12,605 nucleotides of DNA from a bacterium (GTDB lineage Bacteria; Patescibacteriota; Microgenomatia; Levybacterales; UBA12049). Under the pieces are notes generated by a model that saw only the letters and a program-made list of their open reading frames with translations, was not told the origin of the DNA and did no database searches. Position 1 is the first letter of the stretch. Each line of letters starts with the position of its first letter. Shown piece after piece: positions 1-7,420 of the stretch. The position numbers and the translations under genes are program-made. The DNA lies in contig JAKAMH010000023.1 in NCBI GenBank assembly GCA_021813005.1, forward strand, positions 1 through 12,605. The letters are read 5' to 3'.

Positions 1-745
1 CGATCTATCATGCCAGACACTGTTTATAAAGCCAGGCCACAGCGCAGGTGAACTATCCCAGATTACCAAATCGCTTCTTGAGAAGAACTTTGATAAAACA
101 GATATTTACATCCGGCCTGTGGCATACAAATCCGACCTCCGCGTCGGAAACTTTAACCTAACTAAGCTTGAGGATGGACTGGCGATTTACACCGTTTCCA
201 TGGGTCGTTATCTCGATACGACAAAAGGGGTTCGGGCTACTATTAGTCCATGGCGGCGCATCTCAGACACAGCTATACCTCCAAGAGCCAAGGTGACAGG
301 TTCATATATCAATACGTCTCTTGCCAAAACCGATGCTGAACTTTCCGGCTACGATGAAGCACTGCTCCTTGATAACGCGGGTCATATCGTGGAAGGGAGC
401 GCCGAGAATATTTTTGCCGTTAAAAGCGGTGCACTGATTACACCTCCCCCGTCTGATGATATCCTGGAAGGAATTACCAGAAGCACCATTATTGAACTGG
501 TGCAAAAAGAGCTAAAACTCCCACTCATTGAGCGGAGTATTGGTCGTTCGGAAATTTATAGTGTGGATGAACTGTTTCTCGTGGGCACCGGTGCGGAAGT
601 AAGCCCGGTTATATCTGTAGATAAGAGATTAATCGGAGACGGAACCATCGGCAAGTACACTAAAATACTTAAGGATATGTATTTCCAGATCGTGCATGGA
701 GAAAACAAAACGTACAAGCATTGGCTTACCAAAATTACTGCCTAA
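1..745 (+). CDS. ilvE: Branched-chain amino acid aminotransferase, 5'-truncated
   Basis: A PLP-dependent fold-type IV transaminase that exchanges the amino group between glutamate and leucine, isoleucine or valine in the cytoplasm. The frame is open from base 2, so the gene begins upstream of the window. About 247 C-terminal residues are visible against a usual length near 300, and the N-terminal His/Phe-Glu-Gly region is missing. Seen: IYIRPVAYKSD, then SPWRRISDTAIPPRAK, where the Lys encoded at 290-292 aligns with the PLP Schiff-base lysine, then the class IV signature EGSAENIF and the GTGAEVSPV segment near the end. The GTG at 119 lies inside the conserved RPV segment and is not a start. 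The gene ends two bases before pheS, suggesting cotranscription. D-amino-acid transaminase or aminodeoxychorismate lyase are alternatives, but the WRR and EGSAENIF context fits IlvE best. Confidence 0.9.
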   Translation, partial: DLSCQTLFIKPGHSAGELSQITKSLLEKNFDKTDIYIRPVAYKSDLRVGNFNLTKLEDGLAIYTVSMGRYLDTTKGVRATISPWRRISDTAIPPRAKVTGSYINTSLAKTDAELSGYDEALLLDNAGHIVEGSAENIFAVKSGALITPPPSDDILEGITRSTIIELVQKELKLPLIERSIGRSEIYSVDELFLVGTGAEVSPVISVDKRLIGDGTIGKYTKILKDMYFQIVHGENKTYKHWLTKITA

Positions 746-747
746 TT

Positions 748-1815
748 ATGGAACTTGAAAAAGAATTACTTTCACTCAAAAATAATGCTGTTTCGCTTAT
801 TCTGGACGCCAAAACGCCTGAGGAACTTGAAGAACTAAAATTACAGTTTGTGGGCCGGAGCGGTTCCCTGACAAAGCTGCTCAAGGAACTACCGAAAGTT
901 CCGGAAAACGAGAGACGGGAAATCGGGCAGTTGGCAAATGAGGTAAAAACAGTCATCGAGGAGGCGTTGGAGCGGGCCTTGGAACAGACAACAAAGCATA
1001 GACAAGCAGAGCGTCTGCTGACACTCAAACAGCAGATAGATGTTACGGAGCCCGGGAATACTCCTCCTCTCGGCCACCTGCATCCGGTAACGGAGGCAAT
1101 TGAGGAGATTACTGAAATATTCTCACATATCGGATTTACCAGGGTGCGTTATCCCGAGATAGAGTGGGATTGGTATGCCTTTGAAGCGCTCAACTTCCCC
1201 AAAAATCACCCGGCCCGAGATGATTGGGAGACGTTTTTTATCCGAGAAGCTCCACATGCCACGTACGGCCCCATGCTTCTCACTCCGCATACTTCGTCCG
1301 GGCAGATTAGAGAGATGCTGAAAGCTGAAATGCCAATCCGCATGCTGAACATTGCCAAAACATACAGAAGGCAATCGGATGTCTCACACGTTGCCATGTT
1401 CCACCAGTTCGAGACGCTTGTTGTCGACGAGAAGATAAGTATCGCAGACCTGAAAGGAACACTTGATTACTTTGTGAAGTCATATTTTGGAGCCGACAGA
1501 AAAACACGCATCAGACCGTATCACTTCCAATTCACCGAACCGTCATTTGAAGTCGACATCACCTGCGGGGCATGTCTGGGAAAAGGCCGTCTACCGGACG
1601 GACAGGAATGCAAGCTTTGCAAGGAGGGATGGCTTGAGCTGGGAGGAGCCGGCATGGTGCACCCGAACGTCTTGAAAAACTCCGGAGTGGACCCCGACAA
1701 GTACTCCGGTTTTGCCTCCGGATTTGGAGTCGAGCGCGTAGCGACAGTCAAAAACGGCCTGGAGGATATTCGCGATATCTATTCAACCAGGCTTTCGTTT
1801 CTTGAACAATTTTAA
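748..1815 (+). CDS. pheS: Phenylalanyl-tRNA synthetase alpha subunit
   Basis: Catalytic alpha subunit of the (alpha-beta)2 class II enzyme that charges tRNA-Phe in the cytoplasm; 355 residues, close to the family norm. Residues 1-95 form the charged helical tRNA-binding coiled coil. The catalytic core follows: HPARDDWETFF (154-164), motif 2 around RMLNIAKTYRRQSD (198-211) with FHQFE (218-222), and motif 3 FGVER (326-330). Four cysteines, C273, C276, C288 and C291, form a CxxC-x11-CxxC insertion before GMVHPNVL and probably bind zinc (inference). The chosen start is the ATG two bases after ilvE; a TTG at 721 would overlap ilvE and add residues unlike the family. No Shine-Dalgarno sequence is visible, so translational coupling to ilvE is plausible. 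pheT follows after 31 bases. Confidence 0.96.
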   Translation: MELEKELLSLKNNAVSLILDAKTPEELEELKLQFVGRSGSLTKLLKELPKVPENERREIGQLANEVKTVIEEALERALEQTTKHRQAERLLTLKQQIDVTEPGNTPPLGHLHPVTEAIEEITEIFSHIGFTRVRYPEIEWDWYAFEALNFPKNHPARDDWETFFIREAPHATYGPMLLTPHTSSGQIREMLKAEMPIRMLNIAKTYRRQSDVSHVAMFHQFETLVVDEKISIADLKGTLDYFVKSYFGADRKTRIRPYHFQFTEPSFEVDITCGACLGKGRLPDGQECKLCKEGWLELGGAGMVHPNVLKNSGVDPDKYSGFASGFGVERVATVKNGLEDIRDIYSTRLSFLEQF

Positions 1816-1842
1816 CTCGTAACTCGTTAACCCGTTAACAAG
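1812..1842 (+). repeat. Four imperfect 8-base tandem repeats between pheS and pheT
   Basis: Units TTAACTCG, TAACTCG, TTAACCCG and TTAACAAG lie head to tail. They begin in the last codons of pheS and fill nearly the whole 31-base linker to pheT. The pheS stop codon lies in the first unit. No ribosome binding site or promoter is visible in this linker. Whether the repeat has a function or reflects strand slippage cannot be told from one copy. Confidence 0.7.
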
Positions 1843-1846
1843 TCTT

Positions 1847-3805
1847 ATGAATATACAAATCTTAGATAGCTGGCTTAAAGAATATCTTAAAACCGAAGCA
1901 CCGGCAAAAAAAATAGCCGAAGCACTCTCTCTGACGAGCGTCTCTGTGGAGCGGGTTGAGAAGTGGAAAAATGATCACCTTTACGACATTGAGATAACGA
2001 CAAACAGACCGGATCTGGCATCTGTCGTAGGTTTGGCGCGCGAAGCGGGTGCCGTGCTGGCCGAATTTGATATCAAAGCAGAGTTTATTCCACCCAAACT
2101 CCCTCTGCCGCAAAAACCATCCGGGCAAAAAGTCCCGCTAACCATCATTAATGACAGTTCTCTGGTAAACAGGATTACCGCCGTGGTACTGGATGTTTCC
2201 GTCAGAAAATCACCGGCGCTCATACAGGACAGGCTTGAGGCAACCGGCATCAGAAGCCTTAACAATATTATCGACATTACCAACTATGTAATGCGGACAA
2301 TCGGACATCCGACTCATGTTTTTGACTATGACAGATTGGGCGGAACGAGTCTAAAAATCAGAGAATCAAAAAGAGGAGAAACTATCATCACACTTGACGG
2401 CAAACAGCATAGCCTGCCGGGGGGAGATATTGTAGCCGAAAATGAAAATGACGAGATCGTTGACCTAATCGGTATTATGGGACTTGCCAACAGCGTTGTA
2501 ACCGACGAAACAAAACGTATAGTTTTTTTCATTGACAATAATGAGCCACACCACATCAGAAAAACATCCATGGCGCTCGGCATCAGGACTGAGGCTGCCC
2601 AGTTGAATGAAAAGCAGATTGATCCGGAACTCGCCTTGGAGGCGCTACTCTATGGCATCAGTCTCTATCTAGAATTCGCCGACGGTAAAGTTGTGTCGGA
2701 CATCATTGATATCTACCCAAACCAGCCGAAGACCAAGACCGTCTCGGTAAGTGAAAAGCAGGTACAGGCTACCATCGGGGCACCCGTCTCACTTTCTGAG
2801 GCAGCAGAGATACTGAGACGTCTTGGCTTTCCGGTCGGGGTCAGTGGAGAGGTGCTTAGGGCAGAGGTTCCCTCCTTTCGCAGTGCTGATATTGGCATTC
2901 CGGAAGACTTAATCGAGGAAATTGCCCGCGTTTACGGCTACCACAACATCCCAAGCCGCCTGCCGCAGGCGACCACTCTGCGGGCGTACAATCCGGAGGA
3001 CAGTATTTTTTACTGGGAGAAGCGCGCCAAAGAAATGCTCAAATACTGGGGGTTTACCGAGGTTTATACCTATTCTATGGTCCCTGAGGAAATATACGAG
3101 GGACGGATAGAAAGTGCCCTGGCACTTGCCAATCCGCTGAGCTCTGACATGGCCTATATGCGGCGCACCCTGGTCCCAAGTCTTCTCGCCGTCATGCGTG
3201 AAAACAAACAACGAGAGGATATGCGCCTTTTTGAGATAGCCAATATTTATGAAAAGCAGACTGGAGATCTACCCCGCCACTTGCTCCGTCTGGGAGGACT
3301 CATGGCCGCTCCCCAAATTAACTTCCAAGACGGTAAGGGAATTATAGAGCAACTGGCAAGAGATTTTGGCATACGACAACTGCAGTTTGTACCACTGAGC
3401 GCGGGTGGAATAGGAGCGTCGGTTATCCTTGAGGAGCAAAATTGCGGAAACATCGAAGTTTTTTCAGATTCTGTCCTGGATTTCGAACTCGATTTTGAAC
3501 TTCTGGCCAAACACGCCACTACCAGGAAAGCCTACCAAAAAGTAAGTAAATATCCGCCGATAGTTGAAGATATAGCGCTCAAAGTACCGGAGGACACCTC
3601 CTACGAGGCTATCGTAAGTGTCATACAGAGGCAAAGTCCACTCATCCGTCACCTCAGCCTGCTTGACAGGTATGGAGACACCCGCACATTTCACCTTGAG
3701 TACCAAAGTGATGAGAAGAACTTAACCACAGAAGAGGTGACGGCGATCCGAGAAAAAATTTTCCAGAGCCTCCGCAGCCAACTGCATATTTTCCCCAAGA
3801 AGTAG
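1847..3805 (+). CDS. pheT: Phenylalanyl-tRNA synthetase beta subunit, short form without EMAP domain
   Basis: Beta subunit partner of PheS; 652 residues against roughly 800 in typical bacteria. The N-terminal B1 segment (MNIQILDSWLKEYL to about residue 40) runs directly into DIEITTNRPDLASVVGLARE (47-66). The EMAP/OB-fold tRNA-binding domain normally inserted at that point is therefore absent. The B3/B4 editing domain (about 105-290) has GHPTHVFDYDRL (153-164) and GIMGLANS (209-216), where the usual form is close to GIMGGExS. Next come B5 (about 295-370, with EDLIEEIARVYGYHNIP), the pseudo-catalytic core (about 385-555) and a complete C-terminal FDX-ACB anticodon-binding domain (about 565-650). 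The ATG at 1847 fits the family N-terminus. The gene ends in TAG, touching the convergent PBP gene with no spacer. Confidence 0.95.
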   Translation: MNIQILDSWLKEYLKTEAPAKKIAEALSLTSVSVERVEKWKNDHLYDIEITTNRPDLASVVGLAREAGAVLAEFDIKAEFIPPKLPLPQKPSGQKVPLTIINDSSLVNRITAVVLDVSVRKSPALIQDRLEATGIRSLNNIIDITNYVMRTIGHPTHVFDYDRLGGTSLKIRESKRGETIITLDGKQHSLPGGDIVAENENDEIVDLIGIMGLANSVVTDETKRIVFFIDNNEPHHIRKTSMALGIRTEAAQLNEKQIDPELALEALLYGISLYLEFADGKVVSDIIDIYPNQPKTKTVSVSEKQVQATIGAPVSLSEAAEILRRLGFPVGVSGEVLRAEVPSFRSADIGIPEDLIEEIARVYGYHNIPSRLPQATTLRAYNPEDSIFYWEKRAKEMLKYWGFTEVYTYSMVPEEIYEGRIESALALANPLSSDMAYMRRTLVPSLLAVMRENKQREDMRLFEIANIYEKQTGDLPRHLLRLGGLMAAPQINFQDGKGIIEQLARDFGIRQLQFVPLSAGGIGASVILEEQNCGNIEVFSDSVLDFELDFELLAKHATTRKAYQKVSKYPPIVEDIALKVPEDTSYEAIVSVIQRQSPLIRHLSLLDRYGDTRTFHLEYQSDEKNLTTEEVTAIREKIFQSLRSQLHIFPKK

Positions 3806-6136
3806 TTACGGCGTCGGGGTAGGTGAGTCGGTTGGGGTAGGCGTGTCTCCACCCGGCGAAGCTGTCGGAGTAGGCGAGGACAGCGCCGTTGCGCCTGAAA
3901 CGCGCTTTACCACGTCTTCAGGCGGATACCACTCCTGATCGGCTGCTGAGTGATTCTCTTTTATCCAGGCATCTATGCCTTCCTGCCATCTGTTTTTGCC
4001 GTCTGTGGAGATTGGGTCATCCTCATGAATAACATAGTATGTCTTTCCGTCTTTTTCCTGGTAGACAGGCGAGACAGCCGTCGGCTCCGTCCCCTTAACA
4101 AAATACTCTGAACGGGTCGGTTGCCCCTTATATGGCAGACCTCCAAAAAGAGAATCTATCTGCATGGCAATGACATTGTCGGGCTTTTGCGGAGGTTCGT
4201 CCGGTTTACCTTTGAGGACATATGTCATGATCTTGTTCCAGATCGGTGAGGCGCCGGTAATACCGGACGCGATTGCCTGGTTCATGGGCGAGTTGTCATT
4301 ATTTCCCACCCAGACACCCACTACGTACGACGGCGTATAGCCAACCGTCCAGTTGTCCCGTTTGTCATCTGTCGTTCCCGTCTTAACGGAAACGGTCTTC
4401 CCGGGAACTACAAGCCAGGAATTTGGTCCAAATTCAGCCATCCTGGCATTGTTATCCAGCAAAATATGAGAGATAAGGAAAGTTATCTCAGGCGGCAGCA
4501 GCTTCTGCCCCTGGGTTGGTTTGTACTGGTATAGCACATGGCCCTGACTGTCGGTCACTTTCAGTATCGCGACAGGATCATGATGTACTCCCTGGTCGGC
4601 AAAAACACTGTAGGCAGTTGCTTCATTCAACAAGGTTACTTCACGTCCCCCCAGAACAAGTGAGTATCCGACACTTTTCAGGTTCTCAGGGGTCGGCTGC
4701 CAATTCTCAAGGCCCATCTCATAGCCAAGCTGCATGACCGGCTTAATACCGACTCTGGCAAGCATTTTGACTGCCGGAATATTGAGTGAGTTACCAAGCG
4801 CAAACCTAAGTTGCACAGGCCCGCGATACTTCCCATCATAATTGACAGGCATATAGTCAGGCGTTGCGTCATCCGGCTTAAAGTCCGTCCGCACGTCCAT
4901 TACCATCGTGCCGGGCGTATAACCCTTCTCAAAGGCAACGGCATACGTCACCGGCTTGAGAGATGACCCCGGCTGTCTATGCGACAGCGCTGCGTTAAAG
5001 TTACCGTCATTTTTCGTATCAAAGTAGTCTTTACTCCCAACCATAGCTAAGATCTCGCCCGTTTTTGGGTCCATGACCACCGCCGCACCGTTTGAGACAT
5101 TATAAGCTCCCAATTTGCTTATCTCCTGGTCAACGATATCCTCTGCATGCTTCTCTATATCATAACTTAGTGTTGTGGTAACCTGCAGCCCCCCTGATTC
5201 AACCATTTTCTCGCCAAACTGTTTGGCAAGAAGCTCCTTCACATACATGACAAAATGAGGCGCTTTAATTCCCGTCGCGTTATTCTGTGTAAATTGGTAA
5301 TTTTTTATTTCCGCCAACGCTTTATCCGCCTCCGGTTGTGTCACATATTTGTCATTTACCATCTGTTTGAGCACTGCTTGTGTACGTGCCAGGTAGTACT
5401 TGTGTCCACTAAAGGGAGAGTAAAGACTCGGTGCCTGGACTAGCCCGGCAAGGAAGGCTGACTGTGCCAGATCGAGATTTTTCACTTTCTTACCAAAATA
5501 CATCTCCGACGCCGCCTCAACACCGATCGAACTTCCGCCGTAGGGAATGTTGTTGAAATACATCTCGAGAATCTGGTCCTTACTGAACCGTTGATCTATC
5601 TGAACCGAAAGGATAAGTTCCTTTATCTTACGCGGTATTGTCCGTTCAGAGGAAAGCAGAACATTTTTGACAAGCTGCTGCGTAATTGTCGAGGCCCCAC
5701 CCAGTCCACGCCCCCGGACAAAATTCCACAGAACACGCACGTAGCCAATCGGCGAAAAACCTTTGTTGTTGTAAAAATCCTTGTCCTCAATCGCAATCGT
5801 TGCATGCTGTAGATTGACGGGAATGTCGGCCAGCTTGGTGTAGGTTCTGTTTTCGTCCTGGTAGACTGAATAAAGAAGCGTACTGGAACGGTCATAGATA
5901 CGCGTCGCATTGCCGTATTTGGAAACAACTATTTTTCCGGGGGAAGGTAGATCACGGCCGTACCAAAGAAAAAGTGCCGGAATGAGGATAATAAGGGTAA
6001 GGAGACCAAAAAAAGCGATTTTAACGATCCGATCGAGAACAAAAATATTTGAAAAATCGAGCGGAATAGGAAGTTTATGCTTCTTTCGCAGACGAGTCCG
6101 TGTCCTTTTGTGGCTGCGCTGACCGTAATCTACCAT
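3806..6136 (-). CDS. Class A penicillin-binding protein (PBP1A-type, GT51 + transpeptidase)
   Basis: Bifunctional peptidoglycan synthase of 776 residues that polymerises lipid II glycans and cross-links stem peptides outside the membrane. A basic cytoplasmic N-terminus (1-30) precedes one membrane anchor (about 36-58). The GT51 domain (about 75-250) has the catalytic Glu E117 in AIEDKDF, then GASTITQQLVKN (147-158) and the ILEMYFNNIPYG stretch (189-200). The histidine common after the EDxxF motif appears as N124. The transpeptidase domain (about 345-640) has SSLK (nucleophile S391, K394), SLN (450-452) and KTG (585-587). The C-terminus is an unstructured Ser/Thr/Pro/Gly tail (752-776). It is transcribed divergently from tyrS and ends abutting pheT. 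No Shine-Dalgarno sequence precedes the ATG; a -10 box lies 12 bases upstream. Confidence 0.95.
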   Translation of the reverse strand: MVDYGQRSHKRTRTRLRKKHKLPIPLDFSNIFVLDRIVKIAFFGLLTLIILIPALFLWYGRDLPSPGKIVVSKYGNATRIYDRSSTLLYSVYQDENRTYTKLADIPVNLQHATIAIEDKDFYNNKGFSPIGYVRVLWNFVRGRGLGGASTITQQLVKNVLLSSERTIPRKIKELILSVQIDQRFSKDQILEMYFNNIPYGGSSIGVEAASEMYFGKKVKNLDLAQSAFLAGLVQAPSLYSPFSGHKYYLARTQAVLKQMVNDKYVTQPEADKALAEIKNYQFTQNNATGIKAPHFVMYVKELLAKQFGEKMVESGGLQVTTTLSYDIEKHAEDIVDQEISKLGAYNVSNGAAVVMDPKTGEILAMVGSKDYFDTKNDGNFNAALSHRQPGSSLKPVTYAVAFEKGYTPGTMVMDVRTDFKPDDATPDYMPVNYDGKYRGPVQLRFALGNSLNIPAVKMLARVGIKPVMQLGYEMGLENWQPTPENLKSVGYSLVLGGREVTLLNEATAYSVFADQGVHHDPVAILKVTDSQGHVLYQYKPTQGQKLLPPEITFLISHILLDNNARMAEFGPNSWLVVPGKTVSVKTGTTDDKRDNWTVGYTPSYVVGVWVGNNDNSPMNQAIASGITGASPIWNKIMTYVLKGKPDEPPQKPDNVIAMQIDSLFGGLPYKGQPTRSEYFVKGTEPTAVSPVYQEKDGKTYYVIHEDDPISTDGKNRWQEGIDAWIKENHSAADQEWYPPEDVVKRVSGATALSSPTPTASPGGDTPTPTDSPTPTP

Positions 6137-6148
6137 AGATCGATCTTA

Positions 6149-6178
6149 AGTATAGCAATTCTACACCATTTTGCACAA
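6149..6178 (-). promoter_or_regulatory. Candidate promoter of the PBP gene
   Basis: On the - strand TATACT (6154-6149) is preceded by TG one base upstream (extended -10). TTGTGC (6178-6173) lies 18 bases upstream as a weak -35. The predicted start near 6142 gives a leader of about 6 bases before the ATG ending at 6136, too short for a ribosome binding site. Confidence 0.6.
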
Positions 6179-6192
6179 TACCACGTGGGCAA

Positions 6193-6203
6193 TATGCTAT
6201 ACT
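6193..6203 (+). promoter_or_regulatory. Candidate extended -10 promoter of tyrS
   Basis: TATGCTATACT contains TG, one base, then TATACT (6198-6203). No good -35 is seen at 16-18 bases; TTGCAC at 6171 would give a 21-base spacer. The predicted start near 6210 leaves a leader of about 4 bases. GAGGG (6205-6209) resembles a Shine-Dalgarno sequence but sits upstream of the predicted start and only 4 bases from the ATG. Confidence 0.6.
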
Positions 6204-6213
6204 TGAGGGTATC

Positions 6214-7398
6214 ATGATAGCTGTCGACGAAGTTCTCACCCGGGGAGTCGCCAATATCATTCCGGGACAAAAAGAGCTGAAGATCGCGCTTAACACGGGG
6301 CAAAAATTGAATGTCTACTTTGGTATTGACCCGACAAGTACCAGAATCCACCTTGGACATACCGTGCCACTGCGCAAATTGCAGCAATTTGCCGACCTCG
6401 GACATAACGTCACTTTTCTTATTGGTGACTTCACGGCGCTCATCGGTGACACGTCTGACAAAGATACTGAACGACCGGCACTAACCTCTGTGGAGATCGA
6501 AGAAAACTTCCGGACATACAAAAAACAGGCAGAAAAGATACTTGATTTTTCCAAAATCAGAATCCGTTACAACTCTGAGTGGCTAAAGAAGCTCACATTT
6601 GAAGATGTCGTGCGTCTCACACAGGAGTTCTCACTGGGCGACTTCATCAGCCGGGAATTGATCAAAAAACGACTGGGCGAGGGCAAGCGTATCGGTCTCC
6701 ATGAGACCCTCTATCCGATCATGCAAGGGTATGATAGTTATATGATGGACACGGACCTGCAGATCGGCGGTACTGACCAGACGTTTAATATGCAGGCCGG
6801 ACGGACGCTTCAGAAGACAAGGCGCGCTAAAGAATCATATATTTTAACCACTCCCATCCTCGAGGGAGCAGACGGCCGGAAGATGAGCAAGTCATGGGGG
6901 AACGCCATCTGGCTGGACGACAAGCCGCGTGAGATGTACGCCAAAGTTATGGCCGTCGATGACGTGCTTATTACAGTTTACTTTAGGCTTGCCACAAACC
7001 TAGCGCTTAAGGAAGTAGCAGAAATTGAGGATGAGCTGCGAAATGGTGCCCACCCGATGGAGATTAAAAAACATTTGGCAGACGCCATTGTTTCTGAACT
7101 CTGCGGAGCGGAAGCGGCAAATGATGCTGCCAAAGCGTTCCAAAGTATTGTACAGAGAGGTGAGGCGCCTGAGGATATCCCAACCAGAATTTATCCTGAA
7201 ACTTCGCCGCTTAGTCTGCTGGCACTTCTCACGGACGCTTCTCTTGTCGAAAGTAGATCCGAGGCAAGGCGTCTTATAGAGCAGGGCGGCGTCCGAGTGG
7301 ACGGTAGACAAGTAAGAGATGCAGATTATCCCATCCCAAAAGAGACTGACCACATAGTCCAAATAGGCAAAACACGCTACTACCGTTTCCACACTTGA
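6214..7398 (+). CDS. tyrS: Tyrosyl-tRNA synthetase
   Basis: Class I synthetase that activates tyrosine and attaches it to tRNA-Tyr in the cytoplasm; 394 residues, within the usual range. The Rossmann fold carries the HIGH-type motif as HLGH (46-49), the tyrosine-pocket segment QGYDSYMMDTDLQIGGTDQ (171-189) that distinguishes it from TrpRS, and KMSKS (223-227). An anticodon-binding helical region follows. A C-terminal S4 RNA-binding domain (about 335-392) includes SRSEARRLIEQGGVRVDG. The ATG at 6214 lies just behind an extended -10 box, so the transcript probably has almost no leader. It is the first gene of a + strand run with a 34-codon gene and recG. Nothing is missing or unusual in the active site. 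Confidence 0.97.
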   Translation: MIAVDEVLTRGVANIIPGQKELKIALNTGQKLNVYFGIDPTSTRIHLGHTVPLRKLQQFADLGHNVTFLIGDFTALIGDTSDKDTERPALTSVEIEENFRTYKKQAEKILDFSKIRIRYNSEWLKKLTFEDVVRLTQEFSLGDFISRELIKKRLGEGKRIGLHETLYPIMQGYDSYMMDTDLQIGGTDQTFNMQAGRTLQKTRRAKESYILTTPILEGADGRKMSKSWGNAIWLDDKPREMYAKVMAVDDVLITVYFRLATNLALKEVAEIEDELRNGAHPMEIKKHLADAIVSELCGAEAANDAAKAFQSIVQRGEAPEDIPTRIYPETSPLSLLALLTDASLVESRSEARRLIEQGGVRVDGRQVRDADYPIPKETDHIVQIGKTRYYRFHT

Positions 7399-7414
7399 AG
7401 ATATTTGTTATAAT
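7386..7414 (+). promoter_or_regulatory. Candidate promoter of the membrane microprotein and recG
   Basis: A perfect TATAAT (7409-7414) is preceded by TG at 7406-7407 (extended -10). TTTCCA (7386-7391, 4 of 6 matches to TTGACA) lies 17 bases upstream, inside the end of tyrS. The -10 ends 6 bases before the ATG at 7421, which places the predicted transcription start on the A of the start codon. Confidence 0.7.
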
Positions 7415-7420
7415 CGGTTT

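Larger units (their letters stand above)
6148..6204. repeat. 10-base perfect inverted repeat carrying both divergent -10 boxes
   Basis: AAGTATAGCA (6148-6157) and TGCTATACTT (6195-6204) are exact reverse complements separated by 37 bases. Each arm contains an extended -10 element, TGCTATACT, reading outward: the left arm toward the PBP gene and the right arm toward tyrS. The symmetry centre, near 6176, lies in TTGCACAA, where the -35 regions of both promoters would fall. Confidence 0.8.

Noticed and set aside
721..747. TTG start for pheS upstream of the ATG at 748
   Set aside because: It would overlap the ilvE coding end and add nine residues not expected at the PheS N-terminus.
3751..3790. 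Possible intrinsic terminator for the PBP gene (a - strand T-run inside pheT near 3756)
   Set aside because: The only nearby stem, GCAG/CTGC, is four pairs long and is separated from the T-run by more than ten bases. No GC-rich hairpin abuts it.
6205..6209. GAGGG as the tyrS Shine-Dalgarno sequence
   Set aside because: It is only 4 bases from the ATG and mostly upstream of the transcription start predicted from the adjacent -10 box, so it would not be in the message. It is kept only as a possibility if transcription begins further upstream.
7000..7392. 130-codon open frame on the - strand inside tyrS
   Set aside because: It is antisense to the S4 and anticodon-binding part of tyrS, with no homology visible and no promoter.
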